From the NCBI GenBank assembly GCA_009829735.1, contig CM020619.1, positions 6,402,083 to 6,466,082 on the forward strand: a stretch of DNA of 64,000 nucleotides, read 5' to 3'. The translations under genes were made by a program, and so were the position numbers. Each line of letters starts with the position of its first letter. The stretch's first letter is position 1. This document shows positions 12,928 through 22,789 of the stretch, piece by piece. The notes beneath the pieces were generated by a model that worked only from the letters and a program-made list of their open reading frames with translations, searched no databases and was not told where the DNA came from. Origin of the DNA: Pyropia yezoensis. Its lineage: Eukaryota > Rhodophyta > Bangiophyceae > Bangiales > Bangiaceae.

Positions 12928-14147
12928 GGTCGCCACACCCCGCCCGGCCGCGCGGCGGTGGTGTACCCGCCCGCCCGCTCGGCGGGCTGTGCCCGGCGAC
13001 GGGGCGCCCTCCGCAACACCCCCCGGGCGGCGGTGCGGGGGTCATGGTGGCGGGGGCAGCGGGGGGCGGCGGGGACGGGTCGCCGCGCCGCCGGCGCGTC
13101 TTTATAGGCAGTCAGGGGGTCGAGGTGAGGGGTGGGGGGGGGGGGGGGAGTGGGTGGGGTGTGGTGGTCGCGCCGCCGCGCGCGGCCGGCGCGGCGCGGC
13201 GCGGCGCGCGGCGCGGCGCGCTCCCGCGGGCTGTGGCTGGCTCCTGCTGCTGGGATGGGGGGCAACACACGTGGCATGGGGCCCCAACGAGGGGGCACAG
13301 CGGTGCAACGGAGGGGACTGGTGTCGGGACCGGTTTTGTGAGTGGCAGCTATCAAATCCCATCCGGATGATGGTGACTCAAGAAGTACTGTGAAAATACC
13401 ACATACATTTTTCGATCACACAAACGAGGTGCGCTGCCGCCGGTGGCCAGTGGCGTACTTAAAACGACGAGTTGAGGCATGGGGCAGACGTCCCGGAAGT
13501 CGCCGCGTCGGCGGCCTTGCGACCGACGCGCAAACCACGCAAACCGGTTCACCGCGCGGTGGAGCACGGACCGGGTCGCCTCCCACCGCGCCTCCCAATG
13601 GCTGCCGCTCTGTGATCGTTGCGACTCGGCGTGCCCCCTCCCTGTGTCGACCGCCTGTGAAGCGGCCGGTGTAGCGCAGTCCCAGTGGTACGTGTGCTGC
13701 TTCTTTTTGTGGTGTCTTTGGCGGTCGTGCCTGGGTACCTGTGCCCCAGGCTGCTAACCCTGGTTGTGGTGTTCCCCACGATGAACGGGTCCCTCCCTGC
13801 CCCCGCCCCACGCTGCCGCGTGACGATATACTTTTTTCACACAGACCTGTTCTGCATCCTCGGCGCTGGTACGCCAGCGGCGCGCTGGAGATAACGTGAA
13901 TCCGACGGCTTTGGTCGACTTGGTCCCCCCCCTACATACCGTTCCGTGTTTCATGACTAACCTTTTTGCGGTGTTACCTGGTTGTTCGTGTTTCGACCCC
14001 TCCCTCCTCCTTCTGACTCCCTTTCTCTTCGGGCCTGCTCTCCTCTTCACTTCCTTGGCGTGGGCCTCTCCGCCAGGTAGTATCGCGCCGTCCACCTGGA
14101 CTTGGCCCCTGTTCCTGGTCCCCCCCCCTGGCCCCATCCCTGCCGCC
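12928..14147. promoter_or_regulatory. Divergent promoter region BTAF1 / bL28m
   Basis: About 1.2 kb separates two divergent start codons and should hold both promoters. The BTAF1-proximal half is GC-rich with G-runs and GGCGC-type motifs. The half near bL28m is less GC-rich and becomes strongly pyrimidine-rich from 13920 to 14140, suggesting a 5' UTR or start region. The bL28m frame stays open upstream to 13896, but that part looks non-coding. No TATA box assigned and no further gene seen. Confidence 0.5.
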
Positions 14148-14588
14148 ATGGCGCTCCGCCCGTCTGCGGTGGCGCTTGAGTGGTTCAAGCGGGGCGCCCG
14201 GGGCCTCTTTGGGGGCAAGCAGACCCGCACCGGCAACAAGGTGTCGCACGCGGAGAACAAGTCACGGCGGACGTGGAAGCCCAACGTGTTGGAGAAGCGT
14301 CTCTACTCTGAGACGCTCGACCGGACGGTGCGGTGGAAGGTGACGGCCTCTGCGTGGCGGACGGTCAAGAAGAAGGGTGGCCTCGATGGGTACCTGCTGG
14401 GCTCGTCAGAGGAGACCATCCGATTTCCAGTCGCGATTGCGATGAAGCACGAGATTGCTGCGGCGCGCGCGGCAGCCGCGGGTGGGGGGGGGGTGGGGCT
14501 CGCCGGCCTGGCGGGGGGCACTGCCACGCCGGCAGCGCCGGGGAGGACCCAGCCGGTGGCGGGCATGTCCGACGAGAGCGAACCTTGA
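14148..14588 (+). CDS. MRPL28: Mitochondrial large-subunit ribosomal protein bL28m
   Basis: Bacterial-type L28 of the 50S-like subunit, about 146 aa, start chosen at the ATG in CGCCATGG (14148). The diagnostic core is at 14230-14320: TGNKVSHAENKSRRTWKPN then VLEKRLYSE, followed by RWKVTASAWRTVKKKGGLDG. The KSRRTWKPNV-EKRL stretch matches the plant mitochondrial form best, as I recall that family. Red algal plastid genomes usually encode their own L28, so a nuclear copy most likely serves mitochondria. The N-terminus is short and basic, compatible with import. The C-terminal 35 residues are Ala/Gly-rich and not part of the family core. The stop codon lies inside a 72-bp palindrome. Confidence 0.9.
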   Translation: MALRPSAVALEWFKRGARGLFGGKQTRTGNKVSHAENKSRRTWKPNVLEKRLYSETLDRTVRWKVTASAWRTVKKKGGLDGYLLGSSEETIRFPVAIAMKHEIAAARAAAAGGGGVGLAGLAGGTATPAAPGRTQPVAGMSDESEP

Positions 14589-14629
14589 TCCTGCAGGATA
14601 AAGGTTTGCTCTCGTCGGACCTGCCCGCC
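14558..14629. repeat. 72-bp near-perfect palindrome over the bL28m stop codon
   Basis: Arms 14558-14593 and 14594-14629 are complementary at 33 of 36 positions, one of the three exceptions being a possible G-U pair in RNA. The centre is the perfect palindrome atcctgcaggat (14588-14599). The bL28m TGA (14586-14588) sits near the axis, so the mRNA 3' end could form a long hairpin. Confidence 0.95.
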
Positions 14630-15239
14630 TGCAGCTGGGCACACTTCCCTCCTGACCAGGTCACTGTCGCGTGTGGCTCCCCCTTGTAGATATCCAAAAT
14701 ACCTTCGACGGTTTCATAGCCAGCGACGCCAATTGGGCATCCATGGACAGTCAGCTACATCCATGGGTAACAGCTCTTCTGGCAAGACAGGAGAGGTGTT
14801 GGGTGTATATGTCTACGGGTTGTATCAACATCCATTCCCCCCTCCGCCCCTCCGTCTCCATGCGCCCGGCTCGTATGTATCTGCTCGCGAGCGGCAGGCG
14901 AACGTCGGCATCCGTTTGATCCAGTGTCCACTGAATTTTGGGCACCTTCCACAGAGGAATTTCATTCAACACAGGGCACCGGCCTGTGTGCCTGCTGGAC
15001 TGCGTCCAACTGCGCCCGCCTCGCCCCCCGCGTTCAACCCCGGTCAGTTGCCCCCCACCGCCACTGCCCTCCGGGCTGCGCTATCCCGTCTCTTTCACTC
15101 TGGTAGCTGCTTATCTGGAAGTCCTCGTGTGACTGCGGGTGACCTCTGTCGCGGAGCTTTTCCCCGCTCGCCGCCCACTCCGTTGCAGTGTCACGAAGCG
15201 GCGGGCGGTCGTGTCCACGGCGGGCGACGACGCGCGGGG
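14630..15239 (+). promoter_or_regulatory. Intergenic region upstream of AMP deaminase
   Basis: About 610 bp of mixed composition, less GC-rich than neighbouring genes. The AMPD frame stays open upstream to 14673, but that leader (rich in His, Pro, Tyr) does not look like an AMPD N-terminus, so I treat it as promoter and 5' UTR. A short imperfect inverted repeat surrounds ccatgg motifs near 14741-14766. Confidence 0.45.
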
Positions 15240-18200
15240 ATGGAAGGCCAGGACGCCACCGGGCCAGTGGGCAATGGCGGCAGTGGCGAGGCGGCCGTGG
15301 TCGCTGGCGTCCCGGCCGCCGACCCCGCCGCCCAGATCCGCGCCGTCCTCCCGCCGGGCGCCCTCAACAGCCCCCCCGCCATGTTGCCCGACGATGACCT
15401 GGACGAGGACCCCACCGGCAACCTGGACGGCCTTGTCGGAGGAGCGGACGTTGGCGGCGGCGTCGTCGCGTCGCTGGGAGGCGCCATGGATGGGCCAGAA
15501 GCTGAGGCAGAGGAGGACGGGGCGGAGGGGCCCCCTCCCGGGGCGTCGGCGCTGCCGCCACGCGGGCTGTCGGTGCAGGAGATTGACAACATCCACAAGC
15601 TGGCCGCCAACTTCCGCTCCCTCGGCTTGGACCCCGAGTCTCTCGCACACGCGCCGTACCGGCGAGTGCTGCTGTCGGGCGAGTCGTCGTTGCCGCCGAC
15701 GGGCGAGGCCGCCGCCGCCGCCGCCATGCTTCGCGGCGCAATTGGCCTGCGCGAGAAGTGGTTGTACCGGCGGGAAGTAGAGGAGTGGGACACCCCCGCC
15801 CGGCCCGCGCCCCCCCGGCCGTCGCCGTATACCACCTTTGTGCCGCCGCCATATGATCCTTTTGACGAGCCCCTGCCGGCCGCCTCGTCCGCCGTGTGTC
15901 ACTGGGAGGACGGTGTCCTGGTTGTGTACGCGTCGCCTGCTGCGCTGATGCGGCGGACGCCCATCTATCCCCACCGACGGTGGAGGGAGTTTGCCGACGA
16001 CCTCCGCACGCTCATGTCGGTGGTCGTGGCGCCGGCGGCGCGGAGCTTTTGCCACCTCCGACTTAAGCTGCTCGCCGAGCGCTTCGCGATGCACGCCACC
16101 CTCAACGAAAGACAGGAGCGGCTGGAGCAGGCGGCGGTTCCGCACCGAGATTTTTACAATGTCCGCAAGGTGGATACCCACGTGCACCACAGCAGCAGTA
16201 TGAACCAAAAGCACCTCTTGCGTTTCATCAAGAGCAAAGTCCGCAGATGTGGAGATGACAAGGTCCTCATTGACCGGTCCGACCCTTCGGGGGAGCGGGT
16301 GCTGACGCTGACCGAGGTGTTTACTTCGCTTAACCTCACGACCCATGAGCTCAGCGTGGACACCTTGGACATGCACGCTGATAATACTACTTTCCACCGG
16401 TTCGACCGCTTTAACCTCAAGTACGTTCCGGCGGGGGAGTGGCCAGGGGGGGCAGGGACGTGTGGATTGAGAGAGAGGCGAGGCGGTGGCGGGAAGTATC
16501 GTCACGGCGTGGGTGGCCAGCGACGGGGCAGGTGGCTCCGAGTGGGCAGCGCGGTCGGACTTTTTTTTGGCTTGGAGCCATCTCGGCCGTGTGGCCACAG
16601 CGATGCCCACGTTTCGATTGCAAGTGGTTACAAGGGTGTGGGGTGCGAGCTCGTGACGCACTGCAGGCGGGATGCCTTTTTTTGGCGTGCCATTCAGCAT
16701 TCCAAGAGCTGTACCACCTCGTGTGAGGACCACCGCGCATGGCTCTCTGGCTCTGTTCTGACCCTGCTGCTCTCTGCTCTACGTGCTTCTGAATGCTCTT
16801 CCCCTTTTGTGGCTGTTCGTCTGCGCCACCGCCGCTATCTTTCCCGTCACCGGCAGGTACTCCCCTGCCGGCCAGAGCCGACTGCGTGAGGTGTTCATGA
16901 AGACTGACAACCTCATGGGCGGCCGCTACCTCGCCGAGATAACGCACGAGCTATTTTCCGACCTACGGGATACCAAGTACCAGCATAGCGAGCCACGGCT
17001 CTCCATATATGGCCGCGCGCCCGACGAGTGGGCCAAGCTCGCCACTTGGGCGGTGGACCACAAGATATACTCGGACAACGTTCGGTGGCTCATCCAGGTT
17101 CCCCGCCTGTACTCTGTGTACCGTAAACTGGGGACCGTGGAGAGCTTTCAGGTACGCGTCATGCCTGTGGTTCGCGCGTGTTGTCTTGTTCTTGACATTG
17201 ATCGTCGTCTTGCTTCACGGGTGACAGCCGTGCGCCTCTTGCTGGGTCGACTGGCAGTGCGTGGGATGTGCGCAGCTGTCGGCAAGCCAGGCGGAACATG
17301 GGCGTTTGGCTGGCCAAGGAGCCGGCCACATGCTGGTCTGCTGAACGCGGTGTGCTGACAACTGTTCTTGCTATTGTGTCGAGCTTCTCTGTGTCGACTG
17401 GCTCTCGCACCTGTCGTCTGCATTCCCCCCTTCTCGCCCTTCCCCTGTTTTTTTTTGACGCACAGACGCTACTGGATAACATCTTCAACCCCCTTTTTGA
17501 GGCGACCCTGGACCCGCAGTCGCACGCGGACATTGCGCACTTCCTCCAGCAGGTGGTCGGCTTTGACTCGGTTGATGACGAGTCGGTTCCGACGCCGCGG
17601 CTGGACCTCAGGAGGGCCCCCCCACCGGCGTCATGGACTTCAGACGCGGACCCGCCTTTCGAGTACCAGGCCTACTACCTCGCCACCAACCTGTCGGTGC
17701 TCAACCGGCTGCGCGAGTCCCGCGGCTTGAACACCTTCACGTACCGCCCCCACGCGGGAGAGGCCGGCGAGGTGGACCACTTGGCCGCGTGCTTCCTCCT
17801 CGCGCACGGGATTAACCACGGAATCAATCTGCGGCGCGCGCCCGTCCTGCAGCACCTCTACTACCTGACGCAGATTGGGGTGGCGATGAGCCCCATCAGC
17901 AACAACGCCCTCTTCCTCGAGTACCTCCGCAACCCGTTCATCGCGTTCTTCCGCCGTGGCCTCAACGTTTCCCTCTCCACCGACGACCCGCTGCAGCTGG
18001 CCATGACCAAGGAGCCCCTCATGGAGGAGTTTGCCGTCGCGGCGCAGGTTTGGAAGCTCACCTCCACGGACCTGTGCGAGCTCGCCCGCAACAGCGTCGT
18101 GCAGAGCGGCTTTGAGGGGTGCTGCAAGGCCCACTGGATTGGGGAGCGGTGGTGGGAGCCGGGCGCGGTGGCGCCTGAAAAGACCAACGTGCCGCAGACG

Positions 18201-18536
18201 CGCGCGCGCTACCGGTACGACACGCTCGCGGATGAGCTGTCGGCCGTGTACGGGGAGGTACCAACCGACGTGTACTGCCTGCCGACGCACCGCGCGCGGA
18301 TGAGCGGCGGGGGGGGGGGCGGCACCGCCGCCAGGGCGGCCACCGGCTTGCGCGACCGCAGCCAGAGCAGCGACGGCAGCAGTGCGGGGCCGTCGAGCAG
18401 TCGGGGGGGCTCCAGCAGCGGAAAGGGTGCCTCGGGCGCCAGCAGGGGGGGCGGCAGCTCCGCTAACGGGGGGGAGGGGCGGAGGGGGGGGCGAGACGGC
18501 ATTGTGTGTGAGGCGGTCGTGGACGCGGGGCTTTGA
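15240..18536 (+). CDS. AMPD: AMP deaminase, three exons
   Basis: Cytosolic zinc enzyme converting AMP to IMP and ammonia in the purine nucleotide cycle. Exons: 15240-16420, 16857-17151 and 17466-18536, giving 848 aa, the usual size for plant-type AMPD. Introns 16421-16856 (GTACGT...GGCAG) and 17152-17465 (GTACGC...CACAG) restore the conserved joins FNLK-YSPAG and ESFQ-TLLDNIF exactly. The metal site VDTHVHHSSSMNQKHLLRF is near 16170. SIYGR, NVRWLIQVPRLY, VGFDSVDDES and SLSTDDPLQ (near 17975) are all present. The start ATG 15240 opens an acidic, low-complexity N-terminal region before LSVQEIDNIHKLAANFRSLG. The C-terminal 80 residues are Ser/Gly-rich and not conserved. Confidence 0.95.
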
Positions 18537-18843
18537 GGGGGAGCGGGGAGCCCGCGGCGGTGGTGGGGTGGCGAGGATCGAATCCCCCCTTTTTTTTTAG
18601 TGTGTGGCGGCGCGCCGCGGGCGCGACGCCAGCTGCGAGCTGCCCTACGGCGGCTGGTGCACGCCCGCCCACACTCGGTGCAGCTCCCGCCCCCGCGCGC
18701 GCCACCGGGTCCTCCCCACCGCAGCCTATGCGCCCTCTTGCGCCACTCGCGCAATGGCCTGCCCGACCCCCCCCCCAGCAGCAACGGAACCGGCGGTCAC
18801 AGAGGCAGCCGCCCCCCACCCCCCCCCCCCAAAGTCGCGCCCC
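18537..18843. other. Convergent intergenic spacer
   Basis: About 307 bp between the 3' ends of AMPD and the RlmI-like gene. It contains a T-run at 18590-18598 and several C-runs. No gene seen. Confidence 0.7.
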
Positions 18844-21129
18844 CTACCTCCCCCCCCCCTCGGCTGGCCCGACCGCAAACCAGCAAACCGTCAAGTAGCT
18901 GCTGGACAGCGACCCCGGGTCGACCGGGTGGTCGGCCGCCGCGCCCGACACGCGGAGGAGCGTCAGCTCCCGCCCCGCCGCGCGGCCCGCTGACCGGACC
19001 GTGTCGACAAACCGTGCCCGGTCGGCACTCATGGCCGCCGAGCAGGTGCAGCTGATCAGCACACCCCCAGATGCGCGCGACAGCGTGCCAATCGCTGCCC
19101 CGTTGATGCGCCCATACTTGCGCGCCGCGCGGTCGAGGACGGCGGCGGTGGGGGCAAGCTTGGGCGGGTCCACGATGACCACGTCAAAGCCGGCGGGGTT
19201 GGCCTCGCCGCCCGCCGCCAGCGCGTCCAGCGCGGCGACCGCGTCGCCCGTCACAAAGGTCGTTGCCGCGCCCGAACCCGCAGCGTCGACATCCGAAGCG
19301 GCGGCGGCAGCGGCGGCGGCAGCGGCCGGCGGCGCGTCCACCACCAGCCCGGCGGTGGTCGACACGGTGGCGGTGGCGATGGACGCGGCGGGAAAGTTGG
19401 CGGCCACGTTGCGGCGGGCGAGTGCCAACGCCGCCCCCGACGAGTCGATAAACGTAACGTCGGCGGCGCCGGCGGCGAGCGCGTGGACGCCAAAGCCGCC
19501 CGTGTAGCAAAACGCGTCGAGGACGCGGCCGCCACCGGTGCCAGCAGCGGCTGCGGTGGTGGCGGCGGCAGCGGCGGCGGTGGGCGGCAGCACACCCCGC
19601 ACCGCCGACCGGTTCTCCCGCTGGTCCACGTAAAAGCCCGTCTTTTGGCCCCGCCGGAGGGAGACGGCAAAGCGGAGGCCCGCCTCGAGGACTTCCGTCT
19701 CGTCGCCCTCGGGCGGCGCGGTGGCCGGGCCGTCGGCGGCGCTGCCAGTGGTGGCGGCGCTATCGTCAGTAGCGGCGCCCTCGTTGCCGACGGGCGACGC
19801 AGCGGCCGTCGGTGCCACCCACCCGTCCTGCTTGAGCCGGTCTGCCGACCAGCGCCACACCACCTCTGTCCCCGGCGGCAGCACCCCCCGCAGCGCGTCG
19901 GTGATGAGCGGCCGGTGGACCTCTACCCACGCCGCCGACGACGACACCACCGCCACCGCCCCGTACACGTCGACGGCCAGCCCGCTGAGGCGGTCGCCCT
20001 CCCCATTGACCAGCCGGTACGCGGTGGTGGTCCCCGCCGAAGGCAGGCGCAGGCGGTGCCGGAGGGCGGCAGCGGCGGCCAGCCGCCGCCGCACCTCCCC
20101 AGCCAACGACAGGCCCGCAATCGCCGGGTTGGCCCCCCGGCCCGCCGCCGCCGCATCGGCTTCTGCGCCCGCGTCGGCTCCGTCGGCGGCGGGCGCGGCG
20201 CCGCCCGACCGGGGCGGCGGCGCCAGCAGCCGCAGCAGCCGTACCCGGTACAGGCTGTCGGGGTTGTAGACGCCAAAGCCAATCGCGCCGCCGGCGCCGT
20301 CGACCACCCCCACGGGGCTGCCCACCGCCACCGCGGCAGTGTCAACACCCGCCCCCCCGACCAGGGTGGACACCGCCCCGCCATACACCAGTGGGCTGCC
20401 GCCGTCACGAAACAGGCGGGCCTTGCCGCGACGCACCACCACCGCCGCAAGGCCGGCGGCGGCAAACGCCGCCACGTCGGGGGAGACTGCCGCGACGGCG
20501 GTCGCGTCGGCCACCTCGGCGGCGCTGGGGGGGGGGCCCCCGCGGTCGCCCCGGTCGGCGCCGCCCCTGCCACCGCCCCTGCCACCGCCCCGGGCGCCGG
20601 CGCCGCCGCGGCCAGACGGGGCCGATGACGGCCGGCGGCCACGGCTGTCGCCGCCGCGCGGTCCGGCGGGGCCGTCGCGCCGGCCGCCACGGGCGCCGGC
20701 CGGCGCGGCTGAGGACCAGCCGCTGTCGCGGCGGGCGGCGTCTGGGAGAGCGTCTTCAAAAAAGGGGGACACCCCCGCCCGCCGTACCACCCTCGCACCG
20801 CCGTCGCTGCCGCCACGACCACCACCACCGCCGCTACCGCGGCCGCCGCGCCACGGGCTGCCGCCACCGCGGCCGCCATTTCGGCCGCCGTCACCACCAT
20901 AGGCCGCGTCGTCCTCGTCTGCCCACCCCCCTCCACCACCGCCACCGCCCCCACCGCCACCACCTGGACGCGGAGCCGACGATGGGTACACGCGGAGGGC
21001 CGCGACGGGCAGACCGGTGACCGCGGCGCGCCCTGTCGCGGCGCGTCCCGCCGACTGGCGTAGGCGGGCGAGCAACGGCGCGGGGGGGGGGAGGAATGCT
21101 GCTGCGGACCGCCAGGGAGAGCTCATCAT
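18844..21129 (-). CDS. RlmI-like class I rRNA (cytosine-C5) methyltransferase, organelle-targeted
   Basis: AdoMet-dependent methyltransferase of the RlmI/COG1092 type, which modifies 23S-type rRNA. The first ATG in frame is 21129 (761 aa; the open frame upstream begins with TTG). Order: transit-like leader (MMSSPWRSAAAFLPPPAPLL), a 150-200 residue Gly/Arg-rich linker, a PUA-like domain (VRRGKARLFRDGG...FGVYNPDSLYRVRLL, about 20450-20230), the linker domain with TAYRLVNGEGDRLSGLAVD (about 20030), GQKTGFYVDQRENR (about 19640), motif I VLDAFCYTGGFGVHAL (about 19510) and motif IV VVIVDPPKLAP (19151-19190). GVLISCTCSAAMS then matches the SCS segment of this family. Plastid or mitochondrial location is inferred from the leader. 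Bacterial members are about 390 aa; the excess is low-complexity sequence. Confidence 0.88.
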   Translation of the reverse strand: MMSSPWRSAAAFLPPPAPLLARLRQSAGRAATGRAAVTGLPVAALRVYPSSAPRPGGGGGGGGGGGGGWADEDDAAYGGDGGRNGGRGGGSPWRGGRGSGGGGGRGGSDGGARVVRRAGVSPFFEDALPDAARRDSGWSSAAPAGARGGRRDGPAGPRGGDSRGRRPSSAPSGRGGAGARGGGRGGGRGGADRGDRGGPPPSAAEVADATAVAAVSPDVAAFAAAGLAAVVVRRGKARLFRDGGSPLVYGGAVSTLVGGAGVDTAAVAVGSPVGVVDGAGGAIGFGVYNPDSLYRVRLLRLLAPPPRSGGAAPAADGADAGAEADAAAAGRGANPAIAGLSLAGEVRRRLAAAAALRHRLRLPSAGTTTAYRLVNGEGDRLSGLAVDVYGAVAVVSSSAAWVEVHRPLITDALRGVLPPGTEVVWRWSADRLKQDGWVAPTAAASPVGNEGAATDDSAATTGSAADGPATAPPEGDETEVLEAGLRFAVSLRRGQKTGFYVDQRENRSAVRGVLPPTAAAAAATTAAAAGTGGGRVLDAFCYTGGFGVHALAAGAADVTFIDSSGAALALARRNVAANFPAASIATATVSTTAGLVVDAPPAAAAAAAAAASDVDAAGSGAATTFVTGDAVAALDALAAGGEANPAGFDVVIVDPPKLAPTAAVLDRAARKYGRINGAAIGTLSRASGGVLISCTCSAAMSADRARFVDTVRSAGRAAGRELTLLRVSGAAADHPVDPGSLSSSYLTVCWFAVGPAEGGGR

Positions 21130-22789
21130 CACGTCCGGGGGAGGGGGGGGGGACTGCCGGTGGCGGCGGCACGGAGCGAAGGCGGCAACGGGGAGAGTGA
21201 CGACGTCGGACCGTCTGGCCGTGGGGAGTGGGAGGGGATAGAGCGGCTGGTCTCGGCCACCGTACGCAGGCCGGAGCGAGGAGGGTGTGGTATTAATAAG
21301 TTCGGGCAACGAGCCCTCCTCTCGCTCCGTGTGTGAGAAGCACGCACCGGCTGCAGCCGCAGCCCAGCTGGCTGTTGGCGTTCCCGCTCAACGGCCGCTA
21401 CAGATCCGGGCGGATCACGGGCGGACGACGGCGGTGGCGAGGAATTGAACAACAAGTAGATAGCAGACGCCAGTACTTTGCCGTAATACGAACTGGACAG
21501 CGCTGTCAGCTGAGAGGGCCAGCGGATGGGTCATCATGGTGGTGGGTGTTCGCGTCCTGCTCATGATGCGGGCACTGCCCTCCCGCCCCTCGTCTTCCCG
21601 TCCCCACCTCCTCACCCCACCTCCCCACCCCACCTCCTCACCCCACCCCTCCACCCCCTCCCCTTTCTCCCTCTGTGGCGGCCAACCAGTGGCGAAGTTG
21701 GAGCGTCCGCCTGCCGCTGGTTCTGCCACTTCACCGGGTCCGTGGCGGCGCCACACGGCCGCGCGTGGCCGCTCGTGCCTCTCCCGCCCGGCCGCCGGCC
21801 GCCTCCCACGTGGGTGCCCGGAGAAGGGGGCGGGGGGGGGGGGGGGATCCCCCCACGGTGACTGTGCTCGAGGGGGCGCCACACCCCACCCAGCAGGGGA
21901 AGGGGGAGCAGGAGAAGCGCTTCCTCCCCTCTTCCCCACCCCCTGCTGCCACCCTCTCTCCCCCCCCTTTCATTCCCACTCCTGCTGGCTTGGCTTCCGC
22001 CTTCCCCCCCCACTCCCGTCCATTCTCATCTTCCGCTCCCCCCTGCTGCGGCCACATGGCCACCCTATGACGTGCTGGCTGCTGCGGCTCTCGTGTCGGC
22101 TTGCCTGGTTCTATTGGTGTTCTCTTATTCTGTGATGTGTCTGGTGTGTGTGCCGAGTGGGAGAGGGGCGTGAAGTTTGGGGCGAGGGGGGGAGAGAGGT
22201 GGGGATCGAGGTGGGTGCGGCGGCCGCCCACATACAGTACGGCTGCGCAGCCACTGCGGGTGCCCCTGCACGGGCGGGCCTCGCCTGGCAGGGTGCGGGC
22301 TTGCATTGCTAGATCCTCCCGTGGTGCCTACTTAGAAGCCGCCTGGACGGTGGCGGCAGTGGTGTGCTGTGCTGACGGGGTGGCCGCCCTCCCACCGGTG
22401 GGAACCTCTTGCCCCCCCCCCCCTCACACATAGTGGCAGACACAAGGTAGGTGTACGGGGAAGGGGGGCCTAGTTGCCGTTGTCGGTTCCGGCGACGGTC
22501 CGTCTTTCTGGGGGCGCGGCGGTGGCAGACCAAGACGCGGCTGCTGCCGGGGCATCGCCGTTGTCGGGGGCGTGCCCAGGAGCAACAGACGACGACACGC
22601 GGCCCGCACCCGCCGCCACCGCGACCTCCTGTTGTGCTACGGCGGTGACCGGCGCACCGCGTCGTCGCAAAAAAAACGGCGACGGAGCAGCCTTCTTCCC
22701 TACCCTTACCTCCCCCACCCACCCCCCTCTTTCCAGCCTACGTGCGGCGCTCTCTCCGTCATTGTCGTTGCCAGCCGGCGACGGTGGCC
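21130..22789. promoter_or_regulatory. Divergent intergenic region
   Basis: About 1.66 kb between two divergent genes, presumably holding both promoters. It contains a C/T-rich imperfect repeat at 21600-21665 (units like ccccacctcctca), a G-run at 21826-21846 and a pyrimidine-rich stretch around 21890-22030. Open frames on both strands lack recognisable motifs. No gene called. Confidence 0.55.

Noticed and set aside
13896-14147. N-terminal extension of bL28m
   Set aside because: The upstream in-frame part is coded by pyrimidine-rich DNA and looks like a 5' UTR; the family core fits a start at 14148.
14673-15239. N-terminal extension of AMP deaminase
   Set aside because: Open but unlike any AMPD N-terminus; the ATG at 15240 begins the low-complexity acidic region expected before the core.
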